Shown: positions 8,446 through 17,065 of the stretch, piece by piece
Layout: each line of letters starts with the position of its first letter
Position numbering within the stretch: position 1 is the first letter of the stretch
NCBI GenBank assembly: GCA_934230115.1
Contig: CAKQEI010000017.1
Coordinates: 1-35,604 of the forward strand
From: an uncultured Prevotella sp.
GTDB lineage: Bacteria > Bacteroidota > Bacteroidia > Bacteroidales > Bacteroidaceae
Direction: 5' to 3'
DNA: 35,604 bases
The notes under the pieces: generated by a model
Seen by the model: the letters and a program-made list of their open reading frames with translations, nothing else
What the model was told of the DNA's origin: nothing
Databases searched by the model: none
Made by a program: the position numbers and the translations under genes

Positions 8446-9546
8446 TTAGTTATGTGTCTTCACAATCTTCGTAGGAGCCTGCTCCTTGTTGCGGCGGTTG
8501 ACTACTGTGACAACAGCCTGTGCAAGATTGATGAAAGCAAGACCCGTGATTGAAGTATTGTCGAGAGCTGCAGGAGTACCGTTGTCTCCATTCTCGCAGA
8601 TGCTCTGTACGAGAGGAATCTGTGCGAGCAATGGCACGTTCATCTCCTTTGCCAGGTTCTTGCAGCCTTCCTTGCCGAAGATGTAATACTTGTTCTCAGG
8701 AAGTTCAGCAGGAGTAAACCAAGCCATGTTCTCTACCAATCCGAGGATAGGCACGTTCACCTTGTCGTTGCTGTACATGTCGATACCCTTGCGAGCGTCG
8801 GCGAGAGCCACATTCTGCGGAGTAGAAACGATTACTGCTCCTGTTATGGCGAGTGTCTGAAGCAATGTGAGATGGATATCGCTTGTTCCCGGAGGTGTGT
8901 CGAGCACGAAATAGTCGAGCTCACCCCAGTCGGCATCGGCAATAAGCTGTTTCAAGGCATTCGAAGCCATACCGCCACGCCACAAGGTTGCAGTATCAGG
9001 ATTTACGAAGAATCCGATAGAGAGCAACTTGATGCCATACTTCTCAATAGGTTCGATAAGGTCGCGGCCATCCTTCTTCACAGCATAAGGACGAGCGTCT
9101 TCCACCTGGAACATCTTGGGAACTGACGGACCGAAGATGTCGCAGTCGAGCAATCCCACCTTATAGCCAAGACGTGCCAAGGCAATGGCGAGGTTAGCGG
9201 CAACAGTACTCTTGCCTACTCCACCCTTGCCAGAGCTTACGGCAATCACATTCTTAACGTTAGGCAAAAGCTTGCCTACCTCAGGACGTGGCTTAGAAAG
9301 ATACTCTGTGCTGATTGTCACTTCCACGTCTTTAGACACATGGTAGTGGATAGCAGCCTCGGCTGCCTTTACTGTTGACTTAAGGAACGGATCGGTGTCA
9401 CGCGGAAACACAAGCGAGAACGACACCTTCATGCCATCGATGCGCAGATTGTCGGCCACCATATCTGCCTCAACAAGATTCTTCTTGTTGCCTGGATATG
9501 TGACAGTGGCAAGCGCATCCATAATGAGTTTTGGATATAATGTCAT
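8446..9546 (-). CDS. mrp: Mrp/NBP35-type iron-sulfur carrier ATPase
   Basis: This 366-residue P-loop ATPase of the Mrp/ApbC family carries iron-sulfur clusters to target proteins. The N-terminal 85 residues are a MIP18 (DUF59) domain. The deviant Walker A GKGGVGKST spans 106-114, followed by the GLLDCDIFGPSVP and LDTPPGTSD motifs. The usual CPxC cluster-binding pair after VENM is absent here: the segment reads VENMAWFTPAELPENKYY with no cysteines, so cluster binding must differ from the E. coli type or occur elsewhere. It lies downstream of trmB across a repeat-filled gap. Confidence 0.9.
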   Translation of the reverse strand: MTLYPKLIMDALATVTYPGNKKNLVEADMVADNLRIDGMKVSFSLVFPRDTDPFLKSTVKAAEAAIHYHVSKDVEVTISTEYLSKPRPEVGKLLPNVKNVIAVSSGKGGVGKSTVAANLAIALARLGYKVGLLDCDIFGPSVPKMFQVEDARPYAVKKDGRDLIEPIEKYGIKLLSIGFFVNPDTATLWRGGMASNALKQLIADADWGELDYFVLDTPPGTSDIHLTLLQTLAITGAVIVSTPQNVALADARKGIDMYSNDKVNVPILGLVENMAWFTPAELPENKYYIFGKEGCKNLAKEMNVPLLAQIPLVQSICENGDNGTPAALDNTSITGLAFINLAQAVVTVVNRRNKEQAPTKIVKTHN

Positions 9547-9757
9547 TGTATTGAATTTTGAATTTTGAGTTTTGAGTTTTGAATTGTCGGCAGAGCCGAT
9601 TTTGAGTTTTGAGTTTTGAGTTTTGAATTGTCAGCAGAGCCGATTTTGAATTATGAGTTTTGAGTTTTTATTATATATTATCCAATTCTTAATTCAAAAC
9701 TCAAAAATCAAAATTGCCATCGGCAATAATTCAAAACTCAAAATTCAAAACTCAAAA
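9547..9757. repeat. TTTTGAATTTTGAG-type repeat run with embedded hairpins
   Basis: The whole trmB-mrp gap is built of 6-8 base units of the form TTTTGAG / TTTTGAA, which turn to the inverse orientation (CAAAACT) near 9690. Short hairpins interrupt it: 9587-9599 (TCGGC-AGA-GCCGA), a near copy at 9631-9643 with one stem mismatch, and 9714-9726 (TTGCC-ATC-GGCAA). A similar run with different hairpins follows xseB. Confidence 0.7.
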
Positions 9758-9758
9758 A

Positions 9759-10529
9759 TCACAAAGCTGTTGTTTTCGGGCTTCGCTTATCACGATGATA
9801 ACTGCGGTATTCGTCGAGAGGAATCTCCACTTCAGGCTCAGTCAGCTCACCGTTCTTAGGCAGCGAGAACTTCATATACTTGATGTTCAGTCCACGCTCT
9901 ATCCACATGCTCTCGTAGTAGGTCTGAATGCCGAGGATTTCCTGAGTCTGAGGGTCAAGTCCTTCGGTGTGATAAAGATCCTCCGTACGGAACAACAGCG
10001 ACAAGTTATTGTGCTGCTGCATATAGGTGGTGTAGGTGAAGAGGAAGTTGGAGTCGGTCTTCAGATGTATTGTGCCGCCATCCTGAAGGAAGTGGCGATA
10101 GCGTTCCATGAAATAAGTTGAGGTGAGTCGCTTGCGCGGATTCTTCATCTGCGGGTCGCTGAACGTGAGCCATATCTCCTGCACCTCGCCCTCAGCGAAG
10201 AAGCGGTCGATAATCTCGATATTAGTGCGCAGGAACGCTACATTCTTAAGTCCCTCTTCCAATGCCTGTGTTGCTCCTGTCCACATGCGCGCTCCCTTGA
10301 TGTCCACTCCGATGAAGTTGACATTGGGGAACATCTTAGCCAGACCCACAGTATACTCTCCCTTGCCGCAGCCAAGTTCCAGCACTATAGGATTGTCGTT
10401 CTTGAAATACATCTCGCGCCAACGTCCCTTCATGTCGAACGGCACGTTGTCGGCTACAGAGAACGGATACTGAAACACGTTCTCATATCTTTCCATGTCG
10501 GCGAACTTCGCCAGTTTTCCTTTGCCCAT
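9759..10529 (-). CDS. trmB: tRNA (guanine-N7)-methyltransferase TrmB
   Basis: The 256-residue SAM-dependent enzyme makes m7G46 in tRNA. The SAM-binding motif [11 protein letters not shown] (50-60), the following acidic VDIKG loop, and the family signature [14 protein letters not shown] plus the TDS motif (HLKTDSN) are all present. The C-terminal tail ([16 protein letters not shown]) is slightly longer than in E. coli. The stop codon lies at the edge of the repeat run, so the last few residues may be repeat-derived. It is transcribed away from the sigma factor gene. Confidence 0.92.
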   Translation of the reverse strand: MGKGKLAKFADMERYENVFQYPFSVADNVPFDMKGRWREMYFKNDNPIVLELGCGKGEYTVGLAKMFPNVNFIGVDIKGARMWTGATQALEEGLKNVAFLRTNIEIIDRFFAEGEVQEIWLTFSDPQMKNPRKRLTSTYFMERYRHFLQDGGTIHLKTDSNFLFTYTTYMQQHNNLSLLFRTEDLYHTEGLDPQTQEILGIQTYYESMWIERGLNIKYMKFSLPKNGELTEPEVEIPLDEYRSYHRDKRSPKTTAL

Positions 10530-10577
10530 TTATTGGTTGGTTATATTTTATATTTGATATTGCAATTTCAAATTTTG

Positions 10578-10585
10578 CAAATATA
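10578..10585 (-). promoter_or_regulatory. -7 box of trmB
   Basis: TATATTTG on the minus strand, 49 bases upstream of the trmB ATG. No TTTG was seen at -33, so this is a moderate call. Confidence 0.4.
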
Positions 10586-10699
10586 ATAAAAAAAGGTCGG
10601 TTTTCAGTCTTTTTTTATCAATTATCGCTTTTTCCATACTTTTTTCACCATTTCGATGTCCGATTTCACAACTTTATACGTTATCTCTATGTAACAGTT

Positions 10700-11200
10700 A
10701 TGAAACCAAGTGAATTCAACCATATCATCCTGCCCATGCGCAACGAGCTGTTAGGCTACGCGCTGAGTGTCACAGGGTCGGCAGACAATGCCGAAGACCT
10801 TGTGCAGGAAGTTATGCTCAGACTGTGGAACATGCGCTCGCGTCTTGATTCAGGCGACAAGCTTAAGTCGCTTGCCATGACAATGACCCGCAATCTCTTT
10901 CTCGACCAGAAGCGGCATGAGAGCCACACAGCGGCAATGCCAAAGAATATAGACATTGCCGTAGACGACAGAAGGGCGGAACTGCGCGACGAGGCAAAGC
11001 TAATAGGTAAGATTGTAGACCAACTGCCGCCTTTGCAACAGCAGATATTCCGCATGAAGGAGATTGAGGGCTACACAGCCGACGAGATTATGCAAATCAC
11101 TGGATGCACAGCCGACAACCTGCGCCGCAACCTTTCGAGGGCACGAATGAAGATAAGAGAGACTTACATTAAAATAATAATGAAAGGAACAGTAAAATGA
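10700..11200 (+). CDS. ECF-type RNA polymerase sigma factor
   Basis: This 166-residue sigma-70 family protein has the two-domain ECF layout. Region 2 spans about 10-75, with SADNAEDLVQEVMLRLW as the core-binding and -10 melting helix. Region 4 spans about 110-160, with PPLQQQIFRMKEIEGYT followed by the helix-turn-helix ADEIMQITGCTADNLRRNLSRAR. The stop overlaps the next start by four bases (ATGA), so it is translationally coupled to the anti-sigma-like gene. The promoter is not obvious and may be recognised by the factor itself. Its targets are unknown; the two envelope genes downstream are likely candidates. Confidence 0.9.
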   Translation: MKPSEFNHIILPMRNELLGYALSVTGSADNAEDLVQEVMLRLWNMRSRLDSGDKLKSLAMTMTRNLFLDQKRHESHTAAMPKNIDIAVDDRRAELRDEAKLIGKIVDQLPPLQQQIFRMKEIEGYTADEIMQITGCTADNLRRNLSRARMKIRETYIKIIMKGTVK

Positions 11201-11712
11201 TTAAAAACATCAATACAACAATAACCGAAGCCGACATCCGCAAGCTTATCGACCGCTATATGTCGGGCGAGACTACCAACGAGGAGGAAGCTAAGCTACG
11301 CTCATGGTTCCGACTCGCTGGCGACAACATTCCTGAGGAATGGCGTCCGCTGCGCGCTTTGTTCAGCTTTGTGGATGAGGAGCGAAACTATATTGAGGCT
11401 AAGTCTAATGACGATATTGAGATTGATGCTCATGACGATATAGAGCCAAAGCCTCAATTCAGTCCATTGCTCATAGCATTGCACAAGCCCCGCACATGGA
11501 TTTCGTCGGCTGTTGCGGCAGCGGCAGTAGCCATTGCCTTGCTTGTGCCATCAGTAAAGAATGGTATGGGAGCTACTCCGCAAAACTATGCTGTGATAGA
11601 CGGAGTGGTCTACACTAATCCGAAAGTGATAAACGAACAAGTGGACGAGGCTCTGCAAACAGTATCATCCAATAACGAGGACCCTTTCAGCGCACTCGAC
11701 ATGATGAAATAA
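11197..11712 (+). CDS. Putative membrane anti-sigma factor
   Basis: The 171-residue protein has an acidic cytoplasmic N-terminal domain of about 90 residues, beginning with a helix DIRKLIDRYMSGETTNEEEAKLR that resembles the start of Bacteroidota anti-sigma proteins. One membrane segment follows at about 105-121 (AVAAAAVAIALLVP), then a short periplasmic tail. It overlaps the sigma factor gene by four bases. The assignment rests on this layout; no zinc motif (HxxxCxxC) is present, so it would be of the non-ZAS type. It probably restrains the sigma factor until an envelope signal arrives. Confidence 0.65.
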   Translation: MIKNINTTITEADIRKLIDRYMSGETTNEEEAKLRSWFRLAGDNIPEEWRPLRALFSFVDEERNYIEAKSNDDIEIDAHDDIEPKPQFSPLLIALHKPRTWISSAVAAAAVAIALLVPSVKNGMGATPQNYAVIDGVVYTNPKVINEQVDEALQTVSSNNEDPFSALDMMK

Positions 11713-11769
11713 AAAGGGTTGATTGATTACAAGAAAATATAATTGAACCGTTTCTTAAATATATATATT

Positions 11770-12249
11770 ATGTATAAACTATTAAACATACCCCACAAAC
11801 CTCCGCTCCTTGCCGTCCGGTTGGTTTTGTTTCTTTGCTTTGTCTTCTTAGGAACATTGCAGACACACGCTCAGGAAGGTCTTGCCGTAAACAACATATT
11901 CCAACAGTACGGCCATTCCAAGGGTTGCAAGATGGTGGTGATGAAGAACACCAAACTGCGTGGCTATCATCTCGACGTCTACAAGAGTCTTACTTACAAC
12001 CATAAATACGCCGCAAACATCAACTCAATGTTGAAAACCGACCGACATGCGGCTAAGAAGGTACGCGAGGTGGTGGACAATGGACGAATTGCCAGCGGAT
12101 ATTACATGATGCAACCTCTACCATCTGGCAAAAACAGATATGTTCTCTTCAGCAACAATGATGACAGCAAAGGAGCCGTGATTTACATTGAGGGCGATTT
12201 GTCGCCTGAGGACATCATGACTATATGCTACACAAGGAGAGGCTGGTAA
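11770..12249 (+). CDS. DUF6108-like secreted small protein
   Basis: The 159-residue protein has a signal peptide (VLFLCFVFLGTLQTHAQ) and a mature part beginning EGLAVNNIFQQYG, with GYHLDVYKSL, a KKVREVVDNG turn and GAVIYIEGDL near the end. This pattern matches the DUF6108 family as I remember it, often found beside ECF sigma factor genes in Bacteroidales. Function is unknown; location should be periplasm or outer membrane. The ATG at 11770 is preferred to 11743 because the latter adds nine residues with no function and follows poor context. It is probably in the sigma factor operon. Confidence 0.7.
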   Translation: MYKLLNIPHKPPLLAVRLVLFLCFVFLGTLQTHAQEGLAVNNIFQQYGHSKGCKMVVMKNTKLRGYHLDVYKSLTYNHKYAANINSMLKTDRHAAKKVREVVDNGRIASGYYMMQPLPSGKNRYVLFSNNDDSKGAVIYIEGDLSPEDIMTICYTRRGW

Positions 12250-12322
12250 ACATGCACCATATTGCCTGGATTAATTATAAGAAGACTAATACATTATTTG
12301 AAACTCATTAAAACATAAGAAT

Positions 12323-13240
12323 ATGAATATCAGAACATTACTCATGGCAGCGGCTCTCATCCCTGCCCTTGCTTTCGCACAAGAAAACGACTCTATAGCA
12401 AATACAGCAGTAGCCAAGAACTCTCACGACACTACTTTCGTGTTCAACAAGCAGAAGTATGAAATAAGCCAAAATGGCGAGCGCACAAACGTTAAGGTAT
12501 ACAAGAAGAACGGTACGGAGCTGAAAAAGACTCTTGAGACACAGTATCTTGACGGACAGCAGGTGGAGCAGGTTTACATCACATCGCCGTTTATTCCGAG
12601 AAGAGGCTACAAACGAGCAAGACAGGAATACAGCCACTATCCTATCTTCTATTATGGATTAGGCTCGCTTGGCGGATCAGCCTTCAGCACATCATCCGAC
12701 AACAGAAACGTTAAAGACGGCAAGGCAGGCGAATGGGGATTCTATGGATGCACATTCGAATTTCCGATAAGCAATTCATGGGCTGTAACATCGGCAATGG
12801 CAATAGCCTTCGTCAGTCATCATTTCAGCAACGACTATGTGCTTAACACTGTTGACGGGGTCACAAGTCTGCAACCTTTCGCTGCTACATGCCACGACGA
12901 AGGAGAACACGAAAGTCCGTCGAAAAGTTACCTGAGCTACTGTGCTGCACGTATACCTATCATGCTCGAATGGTCAAACCGTATAGGAAGCGATGACTTG
13001 TTCTTTGCTTTCGGTCCGTCGATAGAGTTCCGCTCCAACGAACGCTCACGCTACAAGCTTGGCAAAAGACATACTGTAACAAAGGACGTAAACATGAATC
13101 ATGTAGGCTTGAACCTTGAGGCACGCCTTGGCTATGGATTCTTCATGCTATACGCACGCACGGCTCTCACTCCTCTGCTGCGCACAAAGTATGCACCAGA
13201 ATGGCATCCGTTCACCGTAGGACTGGGATTCAGTTTTTAA
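12323..13240 (+). CDS. Outer membrane beta-barrel protein
   Basis: The 305-residue protein has a signal peptide (IRTLLMAAALIPALAFA) and a linker region of about 80 residues. Alternating amphipathic strands then run to a terminal aromatic residue (VGLGFSF), as expected for an outer membrane barrel folded by the Bam machinery. The barrel part resembles small Bacteroidota porin-like proteins. It ends the sigma/anti-sigma/DUF6108-like cluster and is a reasonable regulatory target of that sigma factor, but this is inference. No ligand or transport role can be named. Confidence 0.75.
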   Translation: MNIRTLLMAAALIPALAFAQENDSIANTAVAKNSHDTTFVFNKQKYEISQNGERTNVKVYKKNGTELKKTLETQYLDGQQVEQVYITSPFIPRRGYKRARQEYSHYPIFYYGLGSLGGSAFSTSSDNRNVKDGKAGEWGFYGCTFEFPISNSWAVTSAMAIAFVSHHFSNDYVLNTVDGVTSLQPFAATCHDEGEHESPSKSYLSYCAARIPIMLEWSNRIGSDDLFFAFGPSIEFRSNERSRYKLGKRHTVTKDVNMNHVGLNLEARLGYGFFMLYARTALTPLLRTKYAPEWHPFTVGLGFSF

Positions 13241-13314
13241 GGGTTATATATTATTGCGCACTACTTTTGCGAAAAATATCGCAAACAAAAAAGTCATAAG
13301 AGAGCTTAATATTA

Positions 13315-13380
13315 TTCCCTGCCGAGGAAAATATTTTTCCCTGCCGAGGAAAATAATTTTCTCTGCCGAGAGAGTAAAAT
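13315..13380 (+). repeat. Three tandem 22-bp repeats
   Basis: Units start at 13315, 13337 and 13359. The first two differ in two terminal bases (TTCCCTGCCGAGGAAAATA core); the third is diverged but keeps CTGCCGAG and compensating changes (TTCTC / GAGAG) so that its small hairpin still pairs. A related motif begins at 33052. There are too few copies, and no spacers, for CRISPR. Confidence 0.75.
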
Positions 13381-13427
13381 ATGGCTTCCTATAATTGCAA
13401 TTATCTTAGGAAAAAATTTTTTCAAAA

Positions 13428-13502
13428 TGACTAAATGACTAAATGACTGAATGAACTTAAAAAATCGCCATTCAGTCATTTAGTCATTTAGTCATTTAGT
13501 CA
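13428..13502. terminator. Perfect 26-bp hairpin made of an 8-bp unit, between convergent genes
   Basis: The arm 13428-13453 is the exact reverse complement of 13469-13494, with a 15-base loop. Both arms are tandem copies of TGACTAAA; the right arm has one extra copy, to 13502. It sits between the barrel gene (+) and folK (-), where a two-way terminator is expected, but its repeat make-up and length are unusual. Confidence 0.6.
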
Positions 13503-13515
13503 AAATAAGAATTTC

Positions 13516-13959
13516 TTATTCGAGTATTTCGCGAAGCGGTATCATCACGAAGTCACGCTCATGCATCAAAGGATGCGGCAAAGTGAGCGTGGGCGTGGTG
13601 ATATGCAAGTCGTCATACATCAGTATGTCGATGTCTATCGGGCGGTCGTGATATTCTCCGTCAACAGATTTCGCCTTGCGCCCGAGCTTTCGCTCAATAT
13701 CCTGGGTTATAGTAAGGATTTGCTCTGGCGACAACACGCTCTTTATGCGCACACACATATTCAGAAACATGTTGGCCGATTCAAATCCCCACGGCTCTGT
13801 TTCGAGTGGCGATGATTCACGGTCTACCCTTCCCACTTCCTCATTTATCATGGCTATGGCACGGCGCATTATGGCATGGCGGTCGCCAAGATTGGAGCCA
13901 AGCGAGAGATAAACCGTATGAAGATTTTCTTTTGACACGCCCTCTTCCACCTTAGTCAT
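13516..13959 (-). CDS. folK: Dihydropterin pyrophosphokinase FolK
   Basis: The 147-residue enzyme transfers pyrophosphate from ATP to 6-hydroxymethyl-7,8-dihydropterin in folate synthesis. The family signatures are clear: SLGSNLGDR near residue 20, the substrate loop ETEPWGF, and RPIDIDILMYDD with the magnesium-binding aspartates. The start overlaps the end of queA by eight bases, so it is translated from the queA message. It is the last gene of the ftsX-uppP-truB-queA-folK run. Confidence 0.95.
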   Translation of the reverse strand: MTKVEEGVSKENLHTVYLSLGSNLGDRHAIMRRAIAMINEEVGRVDRESSPLETEPWGFESANMFLNMCVRIKSVLSPEQILTITQDIERKLGRKAKSVDGEYHDRPIDIDILMYDDLHITTPTLTLPHPLMHERDFVMIPLREILE

Positions 13960-15118
13960 TCACAATGAGCAACGCGTCGCCGTAGCAACCGAACATATAG
14001 CCATGCTTCACGGCGAGGTTGTAAGCCTCCATCACGAGGTCGTAGCCTCCGAAGGCACATGTCTCCATGAGCAATGTCGACAATGGATGATAGAAGTTGG
14101 AAATCATCGAGTCGGCAAGTCCGAAGTCATACGGCGGGAAGATAAATTTATTGGTCCATCCCTCATATTCCTTCAACATTCCGTCGGTGCCCACAGCTGT
14201 CTCAGTAGCCTTAACCACACTTGTGCCAACAGCACACACATGGCGGCCTTCCTGCTTGGTCTTGTTCACGATGGCACAAGCCTCAGCACCGATGTGCATC
14301 TGCTCTGAGTCCATCTTATGCTTTGTGAGGTCCTCAACCTCAATATCGTGGAAGTTGCCAAGTCCACAATGCAGAGTGATGTAGGCAAAGTTGATGCCCT
14401 TGATCTCCATACGCTTCATCAGCTCGCGCGAGAAGTGCAGACCAGTGGCAGGAGCCGTAACGGCACCCTCGTTCTTGGCAAATATACACTGGAAGTCGTC
14501 GAAGTCGTCCTCTGTAGCATGATGATCCTCGCGGCGGTCAATCACATAGCGTGGCAGCGGAGCCTCGCCAAGCGAGTAAAGTTCGCGTTTGAACTCGTCG
14601 TGCGGACAGTCGTAGAGGAAGCGCAATGTGCGTCCGCGGCTTGTTGTGTTGTCGATAACCTCAGCCACCATCGTGCCGCTCTCGTCGAAGAAGAGCTTAT
14701 TGCCTATACGTATCTTGCGTGCAGGCTCAACGAGCACATCCCAAAGGCGCATCTCCTCGTTAAGCTCACGCAGGAGGAACACCTCAATCTTGGCGTCGGT
14801 CTTCTCCTTTGTGCCATAGAGGCGAGCCGGGAACACCTTTGTGTCGTTGAAGATGAAAGTGTCGTGCTCGTCGAAATAGTCGAGCACATTGCGGAAGTCG
14901 AGGTATTCGCCCTCAATGGGCTTGCCGTCGGCGTCCTTCTTAAACATGTCTATAGTTTGAGATTTCTTATGCAAAACCATCAGTCGGCACTCGTCGCGAC
15001 GTGTGATGCGGAACGATTCCTTCTCGCCCTTGTCGTTCTCAAACTCACGGTAGATGCTGTGAGGATAGAGTGCAATCTGGTCTTCGGGTAATTTGAATTT
15101 AAACTGTGATAACTTCAT
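13952..15118 (-). CDS. queA: QueA, SAM:tRNA ribosyltransferase-isomerase
   Basis: The 388-residue enzyme adds the ribosyl part of SAM to 7-aminomethyl-deazaguanine in tRNA to give epoxyqueuosine. Conserved stretches include FNDTKVFPARL near 93, APATGLHFS, YITLHCGLGNF and SNFHP-like SNFYHPLSTLLM. It is somewhat longer than the roughly 350-residue E. coli enzyme because of insertions near the N-terminus (ENDKGEKESFR) and middle. It lies 15 bases downstream of truB, and its end overlaps folK. Confidence 0.94.
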   Translation of the reverse strand: MKLSQFKFKLPEDQIALYPHSIYREFENDKGEKESFRITRRDECRLMVLHKKSQTIDMFKKDADGKPIEGEYLDFRNVLDYFDEHDTFIFNDTKVFPARLYGTKEKTDAKIEVFLLRELNEEMRLWDVLVEPARKIRIGNKLFFDESGTMVAEVIDNTTSRGRTLRFLYDCPHDEFKRELYSLGEAPLPRYVIDRREDHHATEDDFDDFQCIFAKNEGAVTAPATGLHFSRELMKRMEIKGINFAYITLHCGLGNFHDIEVEDLTKHKMDSEQMHIGAEACAIVNKTKQEGRHVCAVGTSVVKATETAVGTDGMLKEYEGWTNKFIFPPYDFGLADSMISNFYHPLSTLLMETCAFGGYDLVMEAYNLAVKHGYMFGCYGDALLIVND

Positions 15119-15133
15119 AGTCCTTCTTTATTA

Positions 15134-15847
15134 TTATTCATCTTCTGTAGTTTCAATTGTCTGCTGGGCGAGCCACTCTTCAAACTGCTTCAGTTCTATA
15201 CAGTTCTCCACGCGGTAGTCGCCCGAGCGTGTGCGGCAAAGCTCTGTGAGATAAGCTCCCGAATTCAAAGCCCTGCCTATGTCGCGTGCCAATGCACGGA
15301 TATATGTGCCCTTGCCACACGCCACACGTATCGACATCTGCATCTTCTCGGGGTCGAAACCCAAGAGTTCTATCTCGTCAATACGTATCTGCTTGGCTTT
15401 CAGCTCCACGTCCTGTCCCTTGCGTCGGAGGTCGTAGGCTCGCTGTCCGCTCACCTTGCATGCGCTGAACGTGGGCGGCACTTGCTCTATGTCGCCTTCA
15501 AACTGGCGCAACACTTCCTCAATGCGCTCGCGTGTGATGCCGTCGGTGGGATAAGTCTCGTTGACGGGATGCTCCATGTCGTAGCTCGGAGTGGTGGCTC
15601 CGAGCTGCAATGTGGCTGTATATTCCTTGCCATGCAATTGGAATTCCTCTATGCGCTTGGTGAACTTGCCTGTGCAGAGCACAAGCACGCCTGTAGCGAG
15701 AGGGTCAAGTGTTCCTGCATGACCAACCTTTAATTTCTTCACCCCAAGACGCACGCAGAGACGCTTGCGCACGTATGCCAAGGCGCTAAAACTCGTCATG
15801 CCAAGAGGCTTGTTGATGGCGATGACTTCGCCTTTGGTGAAATTCAT
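15134..15847 (-). CDS. truB: tRNA pseudouridine-55 synthase TruB
   Basis: The 237-residue enzyme converts U55 of tRNA to pseudouridine. The catalytic aspartate is D48 in GHAGTLDPLATGVL. The family motifs NKPLGMTS, KEYTATLQLG, PPTFSACKVSGQRAYDLRR and CGKGTYIRALARDIG follow in order. The protein lacks the C-terminal PUA domain of E. coli TruB, as is usual for Bacteroidota. It lies 18 bases downstream of uppP. Confidence 0.95.
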   Translation of the reverse strand: MNFTKGEVIAINKPLGMTSFSALAYVRKRLCVRLGVKKLKVGHAGTLDPLATGVLVLCTGKFTKRIEEFQLHGKEYTATLQLGATTPSYDMEHPVNETYPTDGITRERIEEVLRQFEGDIEQVPPTFSACKVSGQRAYDLRRKGQDVELKAKQIRIDEIELLGFDPEKMQMSIRVACGKGTYIRALARDIGRALNSGAYLTELCRTRSGDYRVENCIELKQFEEWLAQQTIETTEDE

Positions 15848-15865
15848 ATTGTCCTATTCCTAAAT

Positions 15866-16663
15866 TTAGAGCAATGAGCAAACTATTGTCACGGCTCCTG
15901 CTATTGCACAGTAGATGCCGAAATAGATGAGTTTGCCTTTCTTCACAATGTTGATCATCCACTTGCAGGCAAGACATCCGCTCACGAATGCGGCGATAAA
16001 ACCTACAACAAGCGGCAGAACGCTAATGTCGCCAAATGCCTCCTCGCCCTTTGCTGCCTTAAGCACGTCGAGCAATGCCTCGCCAAGGATGGGAGGAATA
16101 ACCATGAGGAACGAGAACTGAGCCAACTTCTCCTTTTTGTTGCCAAGCAACAAGCCTGTGGCGATAGTCGAACCTGAGCGCGACAAACCAGGAAGTACGG
16201 CACATGCTTGTGCCAAACCGATGATGAAGGCGTCCTTCATCGAGATATTCTCACGCTGGCGTGGCTTTGCATAGTAAGAGAATGTGAGCAACACGGCTGT
16301 CAAGAGCAGGCAGCAACCTACAATGAGCAGACCCGAACCGAAGAATTCCTCCACTGTATCCTTGAAGAACACGCCTACGATGCCGATAGGAATCATCGAC
16401 ACAACGATGTTGAGGAAATATTTTGTCTCGTCGTTCATCTTGAACTTGAAGAGTCCCTTCAATATCCAGTCAATTTCTTTCCAGAGCACAACGAATGTAC
16501 TCATCACAGTTGCCACGTGTACCAATACTGTGAACGCGAGGTTTTCCTCGCCATCAATGCCAAAGAGATAAGAGCCAATGGCAAGATGACCACTACTGCT
16601 GACGGGCAGATATTCCGTGAGGCCCTGGATAATGCCAAGGACCAATGCTTGTAACCAATCCAC
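15866..16663 (-). CDS. uppP: Undecaprenyl-diphosphatase UppP (BacA)
   Basis: The 265-residue integral membrane phosphatase recycles undecaprenyl pyrophosphate for peptidoglycan synthesis. The two signature regions are present: [13 protein letters not shown] (15-26, catalytic glutamate E17) and [15 protein letters not shown] (157-171). About eight hydrophobic segments are seen. Expression in E. coli-type systems gives bacitracin resistance (family knowledge). Its order after ftsX and DUF3098 is common in Bacteroidales. Confidence 0.95.
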   Translation of the reverse strand: MDWLQALVLGIIQGLTEYLPVSSSGHLAIGSYLFGIDGEENLAFTVLVHVATVMSTFVVLWKEIDWILKGLFKFKMNDETKYFLNIVVSMIPIGIVGVFFKDTVEEFFGSGLLIVGCCLLLTAVLLTFSYYAKPRQRENISMKDAFIIGLAQACAVLPGLSRSGSTIATGLLLGNKKEKLAQFSFLMVIPPILGEALLDVLKAAKGEEAFGDISVLPLVVGFIAAFVSGCLACKWMINIVKKGKLIYFGIYCAIAGAVTIVCSLL

Positions 16664-16720
16664 TTTCTTTAATTTTTAATTATTGATTATTAATTATTAA
16701 TTTACTGATTAATTATTGGT
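16664..16720. repeat. TTAATTATTAATTATT-type A/T run
   Basis: The 159-base gap upstream of uppP begins with repeats of TTAATTATT and TTGATTATT. A shorter run of the same kind occurs at about 1616-1650 between the MFS and GH130 genes. The rest of the gap shows no clear promoter. Confidence 0.5.
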
Positions 16721-16822
16721 GGTTATGAAAATGCCATGTCATTCCGACTTGCGTTTTCACAAACGCACGGTTGAGCAGAACTTACATTCGTCATTAATCA
16801 CTCAAACATTAATCTGAGAATC

Positions 16823-17047
16823 CTAATCTTTCGGTTTACGTATAATCGCATAGATGATGGAGATGAAGCCGAGGAAGCAAACCACCGGAGCTACCTTCAC
16901 ACGGCGCACGCTGAAGATGTCGTTGTCGAACACCGACTCGTCGCTGCCACCACCACTCATAAGGATGAAACCAAGAATGACAACCAACATGCCCACCGCA
17001 ATGAGGATGAAGTTGGTCTTGTCGAAAGCATAATTTCTTTTGTCCAC
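16823..17047 (-). CDS. DUF3098 small membrane protein
   Basis: The 74-residue protein has two membrane segments (about 10-32 and 52-68) joined by a short loop with FSVRRVKVAP. This matches DUF3098, a Bacteroidota family almost always found between ftsX and uppP. Function is unknown; location suggests a role near the division or envelope synthesis machinery. It lies 18 bases downstream of ftsX. Confidence 0.85.
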   Translation of the reverse strand: MDKRNYAFDKTNFILIAVGMLVVILGFILMSGGGSDESVFDNDIFSVRRVKVAPVVCFLGFISIIYAIIRKPKD

Positions 17048-17065
17048 GATTTATTTGTTTTAATG

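Noticed and set aside
13315..13380. CRISPR-like array
   Set aside because: Only three units, no spacers between them, and no cas genes in the window.
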